Source: Flagellimonas pacifica
GTDB lineage: Bacteria; Bacteroidota; Bacteroidia; Flavobacteriales; Flavobacteriaceae
Assembly (NCBI RefSeq): GCF_900215465.1
Contig: NZ_OBEH01000002.1
Coordinates: 370,937 to 434,936 of the forward strand
Direction: 5' to 3'
DNA: 64,000 nucleotides
Under the pieces are notes generated by a model. It was not told the origin of the DNA and made no database searches. It saw only the letters and a program-made list of their open reading frames with translations. Positions 26,272 through 34,963 of the stretch are shown piece by piece (positions within the stretch are counted from its first letter, which is position 1; each line of letters opens with the position of its first letter). A program made the position numbers and the translations under genes.

Positions 26272-29200
26272 ATGACAACTTTAAAAAACAATACCATGTT
26301 AAATAAAATTATCACATTAATCATTACTGTTTTGGTTTGCACAAGTGGATTGGCACAAATAGAGGTTGATAGGGTTGAAGAGGATTATGTCACGAACGTC
26401 CAAACACCTATTATTATTGATGCAGCGCGAAGTGTTACAATCAAGCCTGACAGTCATCTAAAAAGTGGAAGTAATGTGTCTATCCATATAGATGAGGACG
26501 CCTATATACCACCAACTTTCACAACGGGAAATTATGTTTTCAGTAGAAATTATCAAACAGAGCTCACTGACCCAGACCAAATATCTAGCTTAACAGATGT
26601 TATTGAAAAGATTACGTATTATGATGGTTTGGGCCGCGCAAGCCAAGATATCGAAGTAAAGTATACACCCTATAGGTATGATCTTATAAAACCTTTTGAA
26701 TATGACGATATAGGAAGGCAAGCAAAAGAGTTTTTGCCCTATAAGGCGCTAGGGGACAATGCTTTATATAGGTCTGATGCCCTTACCGCTGTAAATACAT
26801 TTTATCTCTCTGAATATGGAGGGGATTTAAATTCCGGAAACCCAAATCCGTTTTCCGAAAAGGAATTTGAAGATGCTTTGCTGGGCCGTACTTCAAAACA
26901 GGCATCTCCCGGTTACGATTGGCGTCTGGGCGGAGGTAATGAAATCGAATTTGACTATAAGCTGAATAGTTCCTCTGACGGGGTGCGCTATTTTGAGGTG
27001 ACTTTCACCAACGGAAATACCGAAAGCCCACAACTGGTTGAAAGTGGTTCATATGCATCCAACCAGTTGACACGAGAGGTAATAAAAGATGAAAATCATT
27101 CAGGTTCCGCGAAGAACCATACCAAGGAAGAATTTAAAGATAAGAGAGGTCGGGTGGTGCTGAAGAGAACTTATGCAGATACTGGGGGAAATACCCAAGT
27201 GCGACATGATACCTATTATGTGTATGATGATTATGACAACTTAACTTTTGTGATTCCACCGGAGGCATCAAAAAATACCACTATTTCCGCCACTATACTG
27301 AACAATATTTGCTATCAGTATAAGTATGATTTCAAGAACCGGTTGATTGAAAAGAAAATTCCGGGAAAGGGTGGTGCAAACAATGATTGGGAAACTATTG
27401 TATACAATGTAAATGATCAACCCATACTAACTCAGGACCCTAACTTAAAGACCACAGATTCCTGGTTATTTACAAAATATGATGCTTATGGAAGAATAGC
27501 CTATACGGGTAGAATGGTGCGTGATGCAAGCAGGGCCACACTACAAGGTGAGGCCAATAATGCTTCCGAAACCTTTGTAAGAAGAAAGGCCAATTATCAA
27601 GTTGATGGAGAGAATGTTGGCTACTATAACACGGCTTACCCAACCAGTAATATCACAGAAATCTACACTATTAATTATTATGACAACTATACAGGCTTTG
27701 ATATGGAGGGATTATCCGTCCCTTCTACAGTATTTGGAATCTCCACAAATGTAAATGCAACAGGGCTTCCTACTTGCACCAAAGTTCGAATACTGGACTG
27801 GCCCCAAAACCTGTATACTTGGGTAACTACTGTTATTGGATATGACGAAAAAGGAAGGGTTATTTATGAGGTGCAGGAAACGCCTTATGCCTATGACTCT
27901 ACCATTACCAATATCAAAGAATCCAGATTGGATTTTACAGGCCGAACCTTGGAAGCCAAAACCACCCACAAAAGAGTGGGAAGTGGAGACATTGTGACTA
28001 CAGATATTTTTGAATATGATCATATGGGTCGTCTATTGACCCAGACCCAGACTTTGGGAGGACAGACAGAAGTGTTGGTAAGCAATGTATATGATGAACT
28101 GGGCAATGTAAAACAAAAAAAGTTGGGGAATACGGAGAGCAGTCCTCTACAGACCGTGGATTATAAATATAACATACGGGGATGGCTTAAGGAAATAAAC
28201 AATGTGAACAGTTTAGGAAATGACCTCTTTGCGTATAAGTTGAATTTTAACAGTCCAGAAGTGAGCAGTCTGGGAGCGAACGCCTTGTACAACGGGAACA
28301 TTGCCGAGACCCTATGGCGTTCAAAAAACGATGATGTAAAAAGGGCCTATGGCTTTACGTATGATGCCATGAACCGGATAAAAACTGCAGCCTTTACCGA
28401 TAATATGGCCGCTAATACGGGGGAATACGCCACATCCTATAGCTATGATCTTAACGGGAACATTCAACGCTTGGTTCGTAATGGTTGGCAAAATAGCTCC
28501 GATTATGTAAATATGGACAATTTGGTATATAATTATGAAAACAATAATCCTAACAAACTGGTCAAGGTGCAGGACAATGGCAATGACAATTACGGGTTTA
28601 AGGATCTGGCAAATACAGCTACTGAATACCTTTATGACGCCAACGGTAACTTAACGGACGATGCCAACAAGGAGATTACCAACATTAGTTATAACCACCT
28701 TAATCTACCCGTAGGAATAACCTTGACTATAAATGGGCAAACAAGCTATATCAGTTACCTCTATGATGCCTCTGGGGCTAAACTAACGAAAACGGTTTTG
28801 GATCGGACTGTTACTCCAAATGTGACCACAACTACACTTTATGCAGGCAACCATGTTTATCAAAACGGGAGTTTAAAATTTATCAACCATGCGTTTGGTT
28901 ATTTGGAACCCGCTACCGGAGGAACTTTTAATCATGCCTATCACCTAAAGGATTATACCGAAAGTGTGCGTATGTCTTTTATGGATACCAACGGTAATGG
29001 TAGTATTGATCCACAGACAGAAATTGTACAAGAAAACAACTTTTATCCTTTTGGTAAATTGCAAAAGGGGTATAATAGTATATTGAATGGCAGCGAATAC
29101 ACAATAAGAAGCTATCAAGCACAAGAACTGCACAATGAACTGGGACTAGAGTTAACGGAATTTAAATATCGTTTTTACGATGCTACAATGGCTCGGTTTT

Positions 29201-30078
29201 GGAATATTGATCCCAAGGCCGAAGACTACACCTATAATGCTACCTATACCTTTTCTGAAAATAAGTTAGGGATGGGTATAGAATTGGAAGGAGCAGAAGT
29301 CTATGATTTTGGATTATCTTGGCTAATTGTAAGAAGGGGACAAGAAGTAGCGGACCTGTTTAATGGAGGGCTTACCAAAATGTGGGAAGCAAGCACTAAT
29401 GATAAAGTGGTCAATTCTATTTCTGCTAGTAAAAACCCAAGCTTTGATACGGAACGGGCAAGAATTGAACGGGCTACCAAATTATATACTGGTATGGGTG
29501 AGGTCGCCAAAGCAACTTCAGATGCAAGTCATTTTGCATTGGAGGTGGCCGGTGCTTCCCAGATACCTATTGTTGCAGAAGCAGCCGATGGAGTAAATGC
29601 TGTTTGGTATTATTATGATGGGGATTATGCGAATGCTACGCTTAGCGGAATTTCTTTAATACCTTTAGGTATTGGAGATGGGATTGGAAAAGGAGGGAAA
29701 GGACTATTGCTTCTGGGTAAAGCTCACAAACTCGATAGTTATACTTCGGAGTTACTAGAATCCACTTATAATATGTTTAGAGATGGGTTTGGGCTAGGTA
29801 TTTCCGGAGTAGGAAAGTCAAACACTATCATTAAGGCTATGTATGAAACTGTCGATAGTGGAGGTAAAATACTATTTGATTTAGGTGATGTATCTCTTGA
29901 TGCAGCAAAGAAGGGTTTCGATGGTAAATCATTTGATGAGATAATGGAATCAGGAAATGTAACAGAATGGGAATTGTCCAAAATTTTGAGAAATCCGGAT
30001 TTATTAAACAATACAATGTTTCATCTTGACGGGGTTGAAAAAACTGCCACAGAGATTGGTGTTCAAGTAATTGAGTAA
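26272..30078 (+). CDS. DUF6443/RHS core protein with pre-toxin and variable tip, cassette 2
   Basis: About 1268 residues from the ATG at 26272, 4 nt after the previous stop; an ATG at 26296 gives a tighter signal peptide (MLNKIITLIITVLV ... SGLAQ) and is an equally good start. A DUF6443-like segment (YYDGLGRASQDIEVK) precedes YD repeats, and the RHS core ends near RFWNIDPKAEDYTYNATYTF and GMGIELEGAE (about residue 1010). The ~258-residue tip contains a segment (IPIVAEAADGVNAVWYYYDG, then DYANATLSGISLIPLGIGDG) that closely resembles the pre-toxin regions of polymorphic toxins. The last ~130 residues are an unrecognised alpha-helical domain. Unlike cassette 1 this tip is not glycine-repeat-like. 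The candidate immunity gene follows by 2 nt. Confidence 0.85.
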   Translation: MTTLKNNTMLNKIITLIITVLVCTSGLAQIEVDRVEEDYVTNVQTPIIIDAARSVTIKPDSHLKSGSNVSIHIDEDAYIPPTFTTGNYVFSRNYQTELTDPDQISSLTDVIEKITYYDGLGRASQDIEVKYTPYRYDLIKPFEYDDIGRQAKEFLPYKALGDNALYRSDALTAVNTFYLSEYGGDLNSGNPNPFSEKEFEDALLGRTSKQASPGYDWRLGGGNEIEFDYKLNSSSDGVRYFEVTFTNGNTESPQLVESGSYASNQLTREVIKDENHSGSAKNHTKEEFKDKRGRVVLKRTYADTGGNTQVRHDTYYVYDDYDNLTFVIPPEASKNTTISATILNNICYQYKYDFKNRLIEKKIPGKGGANNDWETIVYNVNDQPILTQDPNLKTTDSWLFTKYDAYGRIAYTGRMVRDASRATLQGEANNASETFVRRKANYQVDGENVGYYNTAYPTSNITEIYTINYYDNYTGFDMEGLSVPSTVFGISTNVNATGLPTCTKVRILDWPQNLYTWVTTVIGYDEKGRVIYEVQETPYAYDSTITNIKESRLDFTGRTLEAKTTHKRVGSGDIVTTDIFEYDHMGRLLTQTQTLGGQTEVLVSNVYDELGNVKQKKLGNTESSPLQTVDYKYNIRGWLKEINNVNSLGNDLFAYKLNFNSPEVSSLGANALYNGNIAETLWRSKNDDVKRAYGFTYDAMNRIKTAAFTDNMAANTGEYATSYSYDLNGNIQRLVRNGWQNSSDYVNMDNLVYNYENNNPNKLVKVQDNGNDNYGFKDLANTATEYLYDANGNLTDDANKEITNISYNHLNLPVGITLTINGQTSYISYLYDASGAKLTKTVLDRTVTPNVTTTTLYAGNHVYQNGSLKFINHAFGYLEPATGGTFNHAYHLKDYTESVRMSFMDTNGNGSIDPQTEIVQENNFYPFGKLQKGYNSILNGSEYTIRSYQAQELHNELGLELTEFKYRFYDATMARFWNIDPKAEDYTYNATYTFSENKLGMGIELEGAEVYDFGLSWLIVRRGQEVADLFNGGLTKMWEASTNDKVVNSISASKNPSFDTERARIERATKLYTGMGEVAKATSDASHFALEVAGASQIPIVAEAADGVNAVWYYYDGDYANATLSGISLIPLGIGDGIGKGGKGLLLLGKAHKLDSYTSELLESTYNMFRDGFGLGISGVGKSNTIIKAMYETVDSGGKILFDLGDVSLDAAKKGFDGKSFDEIMESGNVTEWELSKILRNPDLLNNTMFHLDGVEKTATEIGVQVIE

Positions 30079-30080
30079 CT

Positions 30081-30467
30081 ATGCAAGATATAGATTTAAT
30101 TAAAGGGTGTTTTATTCATAAAAGTATTGTACTGCCAAACTTATTGGTCTTACAGCTAAAACATAAATTATCCAATGAGAACGCTCAACTTAGTATTATG
30201 TTTAAGGATTTTGTCTATTACGAGGACATAAGACTTAATGATTTAAAGATTGCTGATTTTTCAATACAAAAAAGAATAGGGATGAAGCATGTATATTTAA
30301 TCAATGATTTAAATAAAGACCCTAAACAATATAATTTGTTTTCGATTTTTGATTTAAATAAAGAGATTAAAATAAGTACAGGTATTAAGAAGAAAGTTGT
30401 AATTGAAGTTCTTTTCCGGCAGTTTATCTTATCGCATGACATTTATCATTATAAAAAAATAATCTAA
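30081..30467 (+). CDS. Small cytosolic protein, candidate immunity protein of cassette 2
   Basis: 128 residues, no signal peptide and no membrane segment. The sequence is rich in Ile, Lys, Leu and Asp and no family was recognised. It begins 2 nt after the variable tip of the RHS protein, has the same strongly AT-rich composition, and is followed by the cassette hairpin and a terminator. These features fit a cognate immunity protein for a toxin acting in the cytoplasm. That role is an inference from position. Confidence 0.6.
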   Translation: MQDIDLIKGCFIHKSIVLPNLLVLQLKHKLSNENAQLSIMFKDFVYYEDIRLNDLKIADFSIQKRIGMKHVYLINDLNKDPKQYNLFSIFDLNKEIKISTGIKKKVVIEVLFRQFILSHDIYHYKKII

Positions 30468-30485
30468 AGGATTCTCTAGCTACTG

Positions 30486-30500
30486 CGAGTTTATAACTCG
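30486..30500. repeat. Hairpin CGAGT-TTATA-ACTCG
   Basis: It has the same TTATA loop as the hairpins at 18136 and 18248, with stem CGAGT/ACTCG in place of CTAGT/ACTAG. The T-to-G and A-to-C changes keep the pair, i.e. a compensatory change. Confidence 0.6.
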
Positions 30501-30529
30501 TGCGTGGTAAAGAACATGGGTAGGTAAAT

Positions 30530-30563
30530 AAAAAAGGCCAGTTCTTTTAAGAACTGGTTTTTC
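30530..30563. terminator. Terminator after cassette 2
   Basis: The perfect stem CCAGTTCTT / AAGAACTGG with a TT loop is flanked by an A-tract and TTTTT. It also serves the convergent gene at 30589-31002. Confidence 0.8.
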
Positions 30564-30588
30564 CTTTTAAAGTAAAGGTGTTCCAATG

Positions 30589-31002
30589 TTACTTCTCATT
30601 CAAACCCAATATTTGGGTATAGCTATGCCTCACCTTCACCAGTAATTCCTTATCCAGAGCATCGATAATAAACTCCAACACCAGTTTTTCAGTATTCATT
30701 TCCAAAGAACCTTGTGCGAGGGGTCTGGGCAGTTGCTGCATTTCACTTTCATAAAATAGATGGGAGGTTGGGGTTGCAAACCGAAAAGAAAATCGGAAGG
30801 CGATATTGTCCACCACGTCCATTTTGGCAAGGGAGCCGGTTTTTAGTTTACGGATAATGATCCTGTCATTTGGCTTTTGTATTCGTTTTAAAAATTCTCC
30901 GCTGTGGTAGGTGTCAATTTCCAATTGACGAAAAGTGATTTTCAAAGTGTTTGTGAAGCCCTTTTCCAAAAAGTAGTTGATCTCCCCTAAAATATTGGAC
31001 AT
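30589..31002 (-). CDS. Hypothetical protein
   Basis: 137 residues, no signal peptide, no membrane helix, no recognised family. The protein is amphipathic, with scattered aromatic residues and a central FRFSFRFATP stretch. It is transcribed divergently from the XRE regulator at 31126 across a 123-bp gap and converges on the cassette 2 terminator. Composition is close to that of core genes, so coding seems real. Function unknown. Confidence 0.6.
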   Translation of the reverse strand: MSNILGEINYFLEKGFTNTLKITFRQLEIDTYHSGEFLKRIQKPNDRIIIRKLKTGSLAKMDVVDNIAFRFSFRFATPTSHLFYESEMQQLPRPLAQGSLEMNTEKLVLEFIIDALDKELLVKVRHSYTQILGLNEK

Positions 31003-31078
31003 AGTATTGTGGTTTTTCCGAATTAGAGGGGTTATACAGAGCGCACACCTCCGAAAATATCAAAATTATTCCATTTAA

Positions 31079-31090
31079 CACATGTATGTG
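31079..31090. promoter_or_regulatory. Inverted repeat CACAT-GT-ATGTG, candidate operator
   Basis: It lies 35-47 bp before the XRE start codon and in the divergent gap. The ACATGTATGT centre differs by one base from that of the palindrome near the first XRE gene (17933-17946). Confidence 0.35.
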
Positions 31091-31125
31091 GTAAATAAAT
31101 TGTTGCCCATGATGCAAATTGGGTC

Positions 31126-31362
31126 ATGCGAAGAAAATACACCCAAGAAGATTTAGACTTTTTAAAAAAATTCGGAGAACATCTTCTGGAGTTACGTGAG
31201 AAGGCGGGGCTTTCCCAAGCTGCATTGGAAACGGATGCCAAAATGTCCAAAAACCAAATTGGGAGAATTGAACGTGGTGAGATCAGTACTTCAATCACAA
31301 ACCTAAACCTTATTGCCAAAGCTTTAGATATTCAACTCAAAGACTTATTTGATTTTTCTTAA
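31126..31362 (+). CDS. Small XRE-family transcriptional regulator
   Basis: 78 residues, nearly all of it a Cro/C1-type helix-turn-helix (LRELREKAGLS-type helix 1; SQAALETDAKMSKNQIGRIE as the recognition pair; SITNLNLIAKALDIQ). There is no additional sensor domain. This compact form is common as an autoregulator or a partner of mobile or toxin loci. It lies between toxin cassette 2 and the second pilus operon and is divergent from the hypothetical gene at 30589, with an inverted repeat in the shared upstream region. Confidence 0.85.
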   Translation: MRRKYTQEDLDFLKKFGEHLLELREKAGLSQAALETDAKMSKNQIGRIERGEISTSITNLNLIAKALDIQLKDLFDFS

Positions 31363-31379
31363 AGGAAAGGTGCTACTTT

Positions 31380-31479
31380 AGATTTCTCGCTTGCTCCTTC
31401 GACAAGCTCAGGATGACAGCTCGAAGTGACATTGATGCCCGTTTCGTCATTTCGAAGGAGCAAAGCGACTGAGAAATCT
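31380..31479. repeat. 100-bp terminal inverted-repeat element
   Basis: The left arm agatttctcgcttgctcctt (plus cga, 31380-31402) pairs with the right arm at 31452-31479, which reads agatttctcagtcgctttgc then tccttcga on the other strand. Short elements with this sequence flavour are scattered through many Bacteroidota genomes, so it is probably a dispersed REP/MITE-like repeat. Confidence 0.6.
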
Positions 31480-31823
31480 CTTAAGGAAAGCTGATTTTTT
31501 CTTTTCCGGCAGAATAGGTTGGGAAAATGCTGAGATTCAGGAACGGAGTGACGCAGCGTTTGCCAGCCGGTTTTCCACGTGTTGAAAAATTCCTTCGGAA
31601 AAGTGTCGTTTTCTTTGGTTCGTTTCTTTTGGACGAGCAAAAGAAATGGACATAAAACCACTCTGTTAAACAGTACATTTTTGCTCTAATTTGCCTCTCG
31701 AAAAGCAGTGCCAATTCTACAACAAAATTTTTAACATAAAAACGCCATTTTCAACCAAAATTATCCTTTTAAAAAGAAGGTCATGGAAAGTAATTTCTGT
31801 ATTTTAGTCTTTATATTGACTAC
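31480..31823. other. 344-bp non-coding stretch after the inverted repeat
   Basis: Minus-strand open frames here translate to Lys/Arg/Phe-rich text with no domain and overlap the repeat, so they are not supported as genes. The last ~80 bp before 31824 presumably hold the promoter of the second pilus operon; no clear box was found. Confidence 0.45.
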
Positions 31824-32552
31824 ATGAAGCAGATAAATAAACTGATGTTAATAGGTATTGGAGTCCTACTCTTCTGGAACTGTAGCACTTATAAAGCCCA
31901 AAAACAAGAAGCTTTATTGAATTTCCCAGAACTGGGGACCTTGATCAAAACCAAAGGAGGTATATGGTACAATGCTGCAGAGCAGGTTGGAATACCCAAA
32001 TGGTCCGTGTTAAAAGTGGATGTAAAACAACTTCCTTTTAATAGATCCAGTTATTTCTCCTATGCGCAGTACATGCAACAAGCTGGCAAGATCAATAGTA
32101 TTTCCTATAATGATTCATTGCCGTACAAACCCAAATACTTGAGGCTAGAGCTTTTGGATAGGCTTGGATTTACCAATTTATTGAACAACGAAGCCCATGA
32201 TAAACTTAGGGCCTATATTTCCAATGACGATGGCTATAAGTTGGTTACGGGCTTGAACATTACGGTTCCGGAGACCGAAATGCCCGGTTTTTTACATGCA
32301 GAGGCCATACAGTTGCAGAAAGATGAATATGGGAACATCATTTTAGTGGTCATTAATGGGGAGTTTGAAAAACGGTACTTTTTCTCCGAACTTCATGTAT
32401 TTGGATATCAATATACCAATTTCTGTTGGGGAGAGGACCAATACCATAATCTAATCATAGAAAATTTAATTTCCGATGGAGAAAAGTGCCCCAAGGGCAC
32501 CCATTTAAATGCCTCAAAAGTAAACGGAGACAAAGCATATCTCAAATTCTGA
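31824..32552 (+). CDS. Lipoprotein of the second pilus/secretion operon
   Basis: 242 residues with a lipobox ending LLFWNC (Cys20). The rest is soluble and periplasmic; no family was recognised. It is the first gene of the rightward operon and is followed by a second lipoprotein gene 5 nt after its stop. By position it could be a pilotin-like or outer-membrane accessory factor for the secretin encoded at 1558-3789, but that is inference only. Confidence 0.65.
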   Translation: MKQINKLMLIGIGVLLFWNCSTYKAQKQEALLNFPELGTLIKTKGGIWYNAAEQVGIPKWSVLKVDVKQLPFNRSSYFSYAQYMQQAGKINSISYNDSLPYKPKYLRLELLDRLGFTNLLNNEAHDKLRAYISNDDGYKLVTGLNITVPETEMPGFLHAEAIQLQKDEYGNIILVVINGEFEKRYFFSELHVFGYQYTNFCWGEDQYHNLIIENLISDGEKCPKGTHLNASKVNGDKAYLKF

Positions 32553-32557
32553 CCCCT

Positions 32558-33253
32558 ATGATGAACAAATTTAAGACTCTCTTTACCGTTATTTTTACCA
32601 TTTCATACGGTTGTGAAGACATTTTAGAAGTACCGGATATTTCCAACCAGACTGTTACTATGTATGCTCCTTTAAACGAAACAGTGGTCAATGACAATGA
32701 CGTAAATTTCAATTGGGATAAAGTCGAAGATGCCACGTCATATCGATTTCAATTGGCTGCTCCTGATTTTGATGCAACTCAACAAATGGTTCTAGACAGT
32801 ATTTTTGAAGTGGATAGTCTAAATAGGGTAAGTACCCAAATCAAACAAACTTTAATCAATGGTAATTATGCTTGGCGCATTAAAGCCATGAACAGTGATT
32901 ACCAAACCGTCTATACTCTGAGTGGTTTTCAAGTGAATGGTGATGAAAACTTGGACCTTATTCCACCCAAAACACCACAATTGGTAGCTCCAGCCAATGG
33001 AGCTTCGCAAAGTGAAGCGACCGTTGATTTTTCATGGACAAGAGAAGATGTACCTGGAACAGCAGAACGAGATAGTATTTTTGTCTATACTGATGAAAGC
33101 CTGCAAACGCTTTCCACAAAGGCCTTGGGAGCTAACAAGACCTATAGCGTCAATTTGGCCTCGGGCACTTTTTATTGGGTGGTCAGGGCCTATGACCTTG
33201 CAGGCAACAAAAGTGATATAAGCACTACCTTTAATTTTACTATCAGCAATTGA
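32558..33253 (+). CDS. Ig/fibronectin-type lipoprotein of the second pilus operon
   Basis: 231 residues from the ATG at 32558; a longer frame starts inside the previous gene and lacks a signal. The lipobox is TISYGC (Cys19). Two beta-sandwich repeats follow, each with a strand pattern like VNFNWDKVEDATSYRFQLA ... YAWRIKAMN and VDFSWTRE ... FYWVVRAYDLAGNKSD, as in fibronectin III or Ig-like domains. It is probably an outer-membrane-anchored accessory protein. Its stop (TGA, 33251-33253) overlaps the TTG start of the next gene. Confidence 0.75.
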   Translation: MMNKFKTLFTVIFTISYGCEDILEVPDISNQTVTMYAPLNETVVNDNDVNFNWDKVEDATSYRFQLAAPDFDATQQMVLDSIFEVDSLNRVSTQIKQTLINGNYAWRIKAMNSDYQTVYTLSGFQVNGDENLDLIPPKTPQLVAPANGASQSEATVDFSWTREDVPGTAERDSIFVYTDESLQTLSTKALGANKTYSVNLASGTFYWVVRAYDLAGNKSDISTTFNFTISN

Positions 33254-33714
33254 GTAAAAACATAAAAACATACTTGCTGTTGGGAATTGTGCTGCTTATT
33301 TGGGGCATTATAGGATTTAAAGTGCTTAGTGCTTTGTCACCGGAAGATGAAACCCTTGCATTGGCCGAAAATGTCAACTTTGAACCAAAAGAAGTAGCCG
33401 AGAAGGACACTTTTAATATTTTGGTAAATTATAGAGATCCATTTTTGGGAACATTGTCTCTTTCTAAAAAGAGAACCAAAAAGGTTGTCAAAAAAAGGGA
33501 GGTGCAATTTCCGAGTGTTAACTATACGGGGTTGATAACGGACCAAAATACCAAGAACCATATCTTTTTTGTGACTATTTCGGGTAACCAATATTTGATG
33601 CGTGTGGGCAATACACAGAGTGATGTTACTTTGGTAAGTGGTAGATCCAACAATATTAAGATACGCTACAAAGGCATTCTAAAGACCATACCTCTTCAAA
33701 ATGCTACGCAATAA
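33250..33714 (+). CDS. PilP/GspC-like assembly protein
   Basis: 154 residues. Start codon TTG at 33250, overlapping the previous stop; no ATG gives the conserved N-terminus. One membrane segment (about 8-27) is followed by a linker with the YRDPFLG motif found in PilP/GspC proteins and a small beta domain (VNYTGLI ... FFVTISGNQYLMRVGNTQSD ... IKIRYKG). Such proteins link the inner-membrane complex to the secretin N-domains. It overlaps the following gene by 14 nt. Confidence 0.72.
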   Translation: MSKNIKTYLLLGIVLLIWGIIGFKVLSALSPEDETLALAENVNFEPKEVAEKDTFNILVNYRDPFLGTLSLSKKRTKKVVKKREVQFPSVNYTGLITDQNTKNHIFFVTISGNQYLMRVGNTQSDVTLVSGRSNNIKIRYKGILKTIPLQNATQ

Positions 33715-34963
33715 AAAGCTACAGGCCGGTTCTCTACAATTTGTACTGTTTATCGGTGCTGTGATTGCCGTTCTTTTATTGACTTTTACGCTATTGCACC
33801 ATACCCATTCAATTTTTGATAAAAAAACTTTCAGGACAATTAATTTGATTAAAAGAACCGACTTTGCGCTTCAAAAGGCAATGAAGGAAAAGCTAAAATT
33901 GAATGATTCGGTGATATTGAATCTCGCACAAGATGATGGTATAAAAACAACTGTGGTGAAATCCCACTGGGGCATCTTTGAAAAATATGCGGTAATTTCT
34001 AAATTCAAAAAAAATAAATTTGTTAAAACGGCTTTGGTTGGAGGAAGAATGGACGAAGGTTTTTCTGCACTGTATCTTAAAGATAACGACCGCCCTGTGG
34101 TTATTGCAGGGAATGCCAAAATAACTGGAAACGTATATTTGCCTAAACAGGGCATTCGCCCTGGCAGTATTAGAGGACAATTCTATCAATTTACCAACCC
34201 GGTTTACGGAAATGTAAAACAAAGTACCAAAGTCTTGCCACCTGTAGATGATGAACTAAAGGCTTATCTCAGACACTTACTAATAGGCGGATTTGAGATG
34301 TCAAACGAAACTAATATCCGTTTTTCCAATCGGTTACACTTGTTAAATTCATTCGAATCTCCTACCCAATTTATTCAAGGAGATGTTTTACGGTTGTCAG
34401 ATGTTAAACTAAGAGGGAATATTTTGGTGAAGGCAACGGATAAAATCATTGTAAGTAAAAGTGCCAATCTTCAAGATGTGTTACTGATTGCTCCTGAAAT
34501 TGAAATTGAAAATGGGTTTAGTGGCAGGTTACAAGCAATTGCATCCAATCATATAAAAATGAACCGAAGGGTAAATTTGGAATATCCATCAGCTATAATT
34601 GTAGACAGAGGAGTGACACCTAACCCAAAGGAACCCAGAAAACCCAATATTGAAATTGGTTCGGATTCTTCTATAAAAGGTATTGTGGCCTATTTTGAGC
34701 GTACACAAGAGAATCAATTTTTTCCTCAGGTTGTTATTTCTGAAAAGGCTTTGGTTTATGGCGAGGTATTCTGTGAGAAGAACATTGAGCTAAAAGGTGA
34801 TGTTATCGGGAATGTAACTACGAATGCCTTTATGGCTATGGAAAATGGAAGCGTTTACCAAAATCATCTGTTCGGAGGTACCATTAATGTTACCTTTTTG
34901 TCCGAACAATATGTGGGCCTATTATTGAACAAGCAAAAAGGAGTGTCAAAATGGCTGTATTAA
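33701..34963 (+). CDS. Pilin-headed protein with beta-helix-like body (GspK/PilX position)
   Basis: 420 residues. The N-terminus MLRNKKLQA / GSLQF plus a ~24-residue hydrophobic helix looks like a class III pilin leader with Ala at -1 and, as in GspK, no Glu at +5. The remaining ~380 residues are unlike GspK: they contain many short alternating strands (GNAKITGNVYL, DVKLRGNILVKATDKIIVSK, VYGEVFCEKNIELKGDVIGN) that suggest a right-handed beta-helix, similar in texture to bactofilins. It could be a large tip or surface-exposed minor subunit. It overlaps both neighbours (14 and 13 nt). Confidence 0.7.
   Translation: MLRNKKLQAGSLQFVLFIGAVIAVLLLTFTLLHHTHSIFDKKTFRTINLIKRTDFALQKAMKEKLKLNDSVILNLAQDDGIKTTVVKSHWGIFEKYAVISKFKKNKFVKTALVGGRMDEGFSALYLKDNDRPVVIAGNAKITGNVYLPKQGIRPGSIRGQFYQFTNPVYGNVKQSTKVLPPVDDELKAYLRHLLIGGFEMSNETNIRFSNRLHLLNSFESPTQFIQGDVLRLSDVKLRGNILVKATDKIIVSKSANLQDVLLIAPEIEIENGFSGRLQAIASNHIKMNRRVNLEYPSAIIVDRGVTPNPKEPRKPNIEIGSDSSIKGIVAYFERTQENQFFPQVVISEKALVYGEVFCEKNIELKGDVIGNVTTNAFMAMENGSVYQNHLFGGTINVTFLSEQYVGLLLNKQKGVSKWLY

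Noticed and set aside
9614..30078. T9SS cargo
   Set aside because: No C-terminal type A or B sorting domain was seen on the fibre or RHS proteins; their ends are coiled coils, YD repeats, a Gly-rich tail or unique tips.
6669..30467. Prophage or phage-tail locus suggested by tail-fibre-like proteins
   Set aside because: No capsid, portal, terminase, sheath, baseplate, lysis or integrase genes, and every fibre protein has a Sec signal peptide.
31359..31714. Two overlapping minus-strand open frames
   Set aside because: They cover the inverted-repeat element and flanks, are rich in Lys/Arg/Phe and show no domain; likely repeat-derived.
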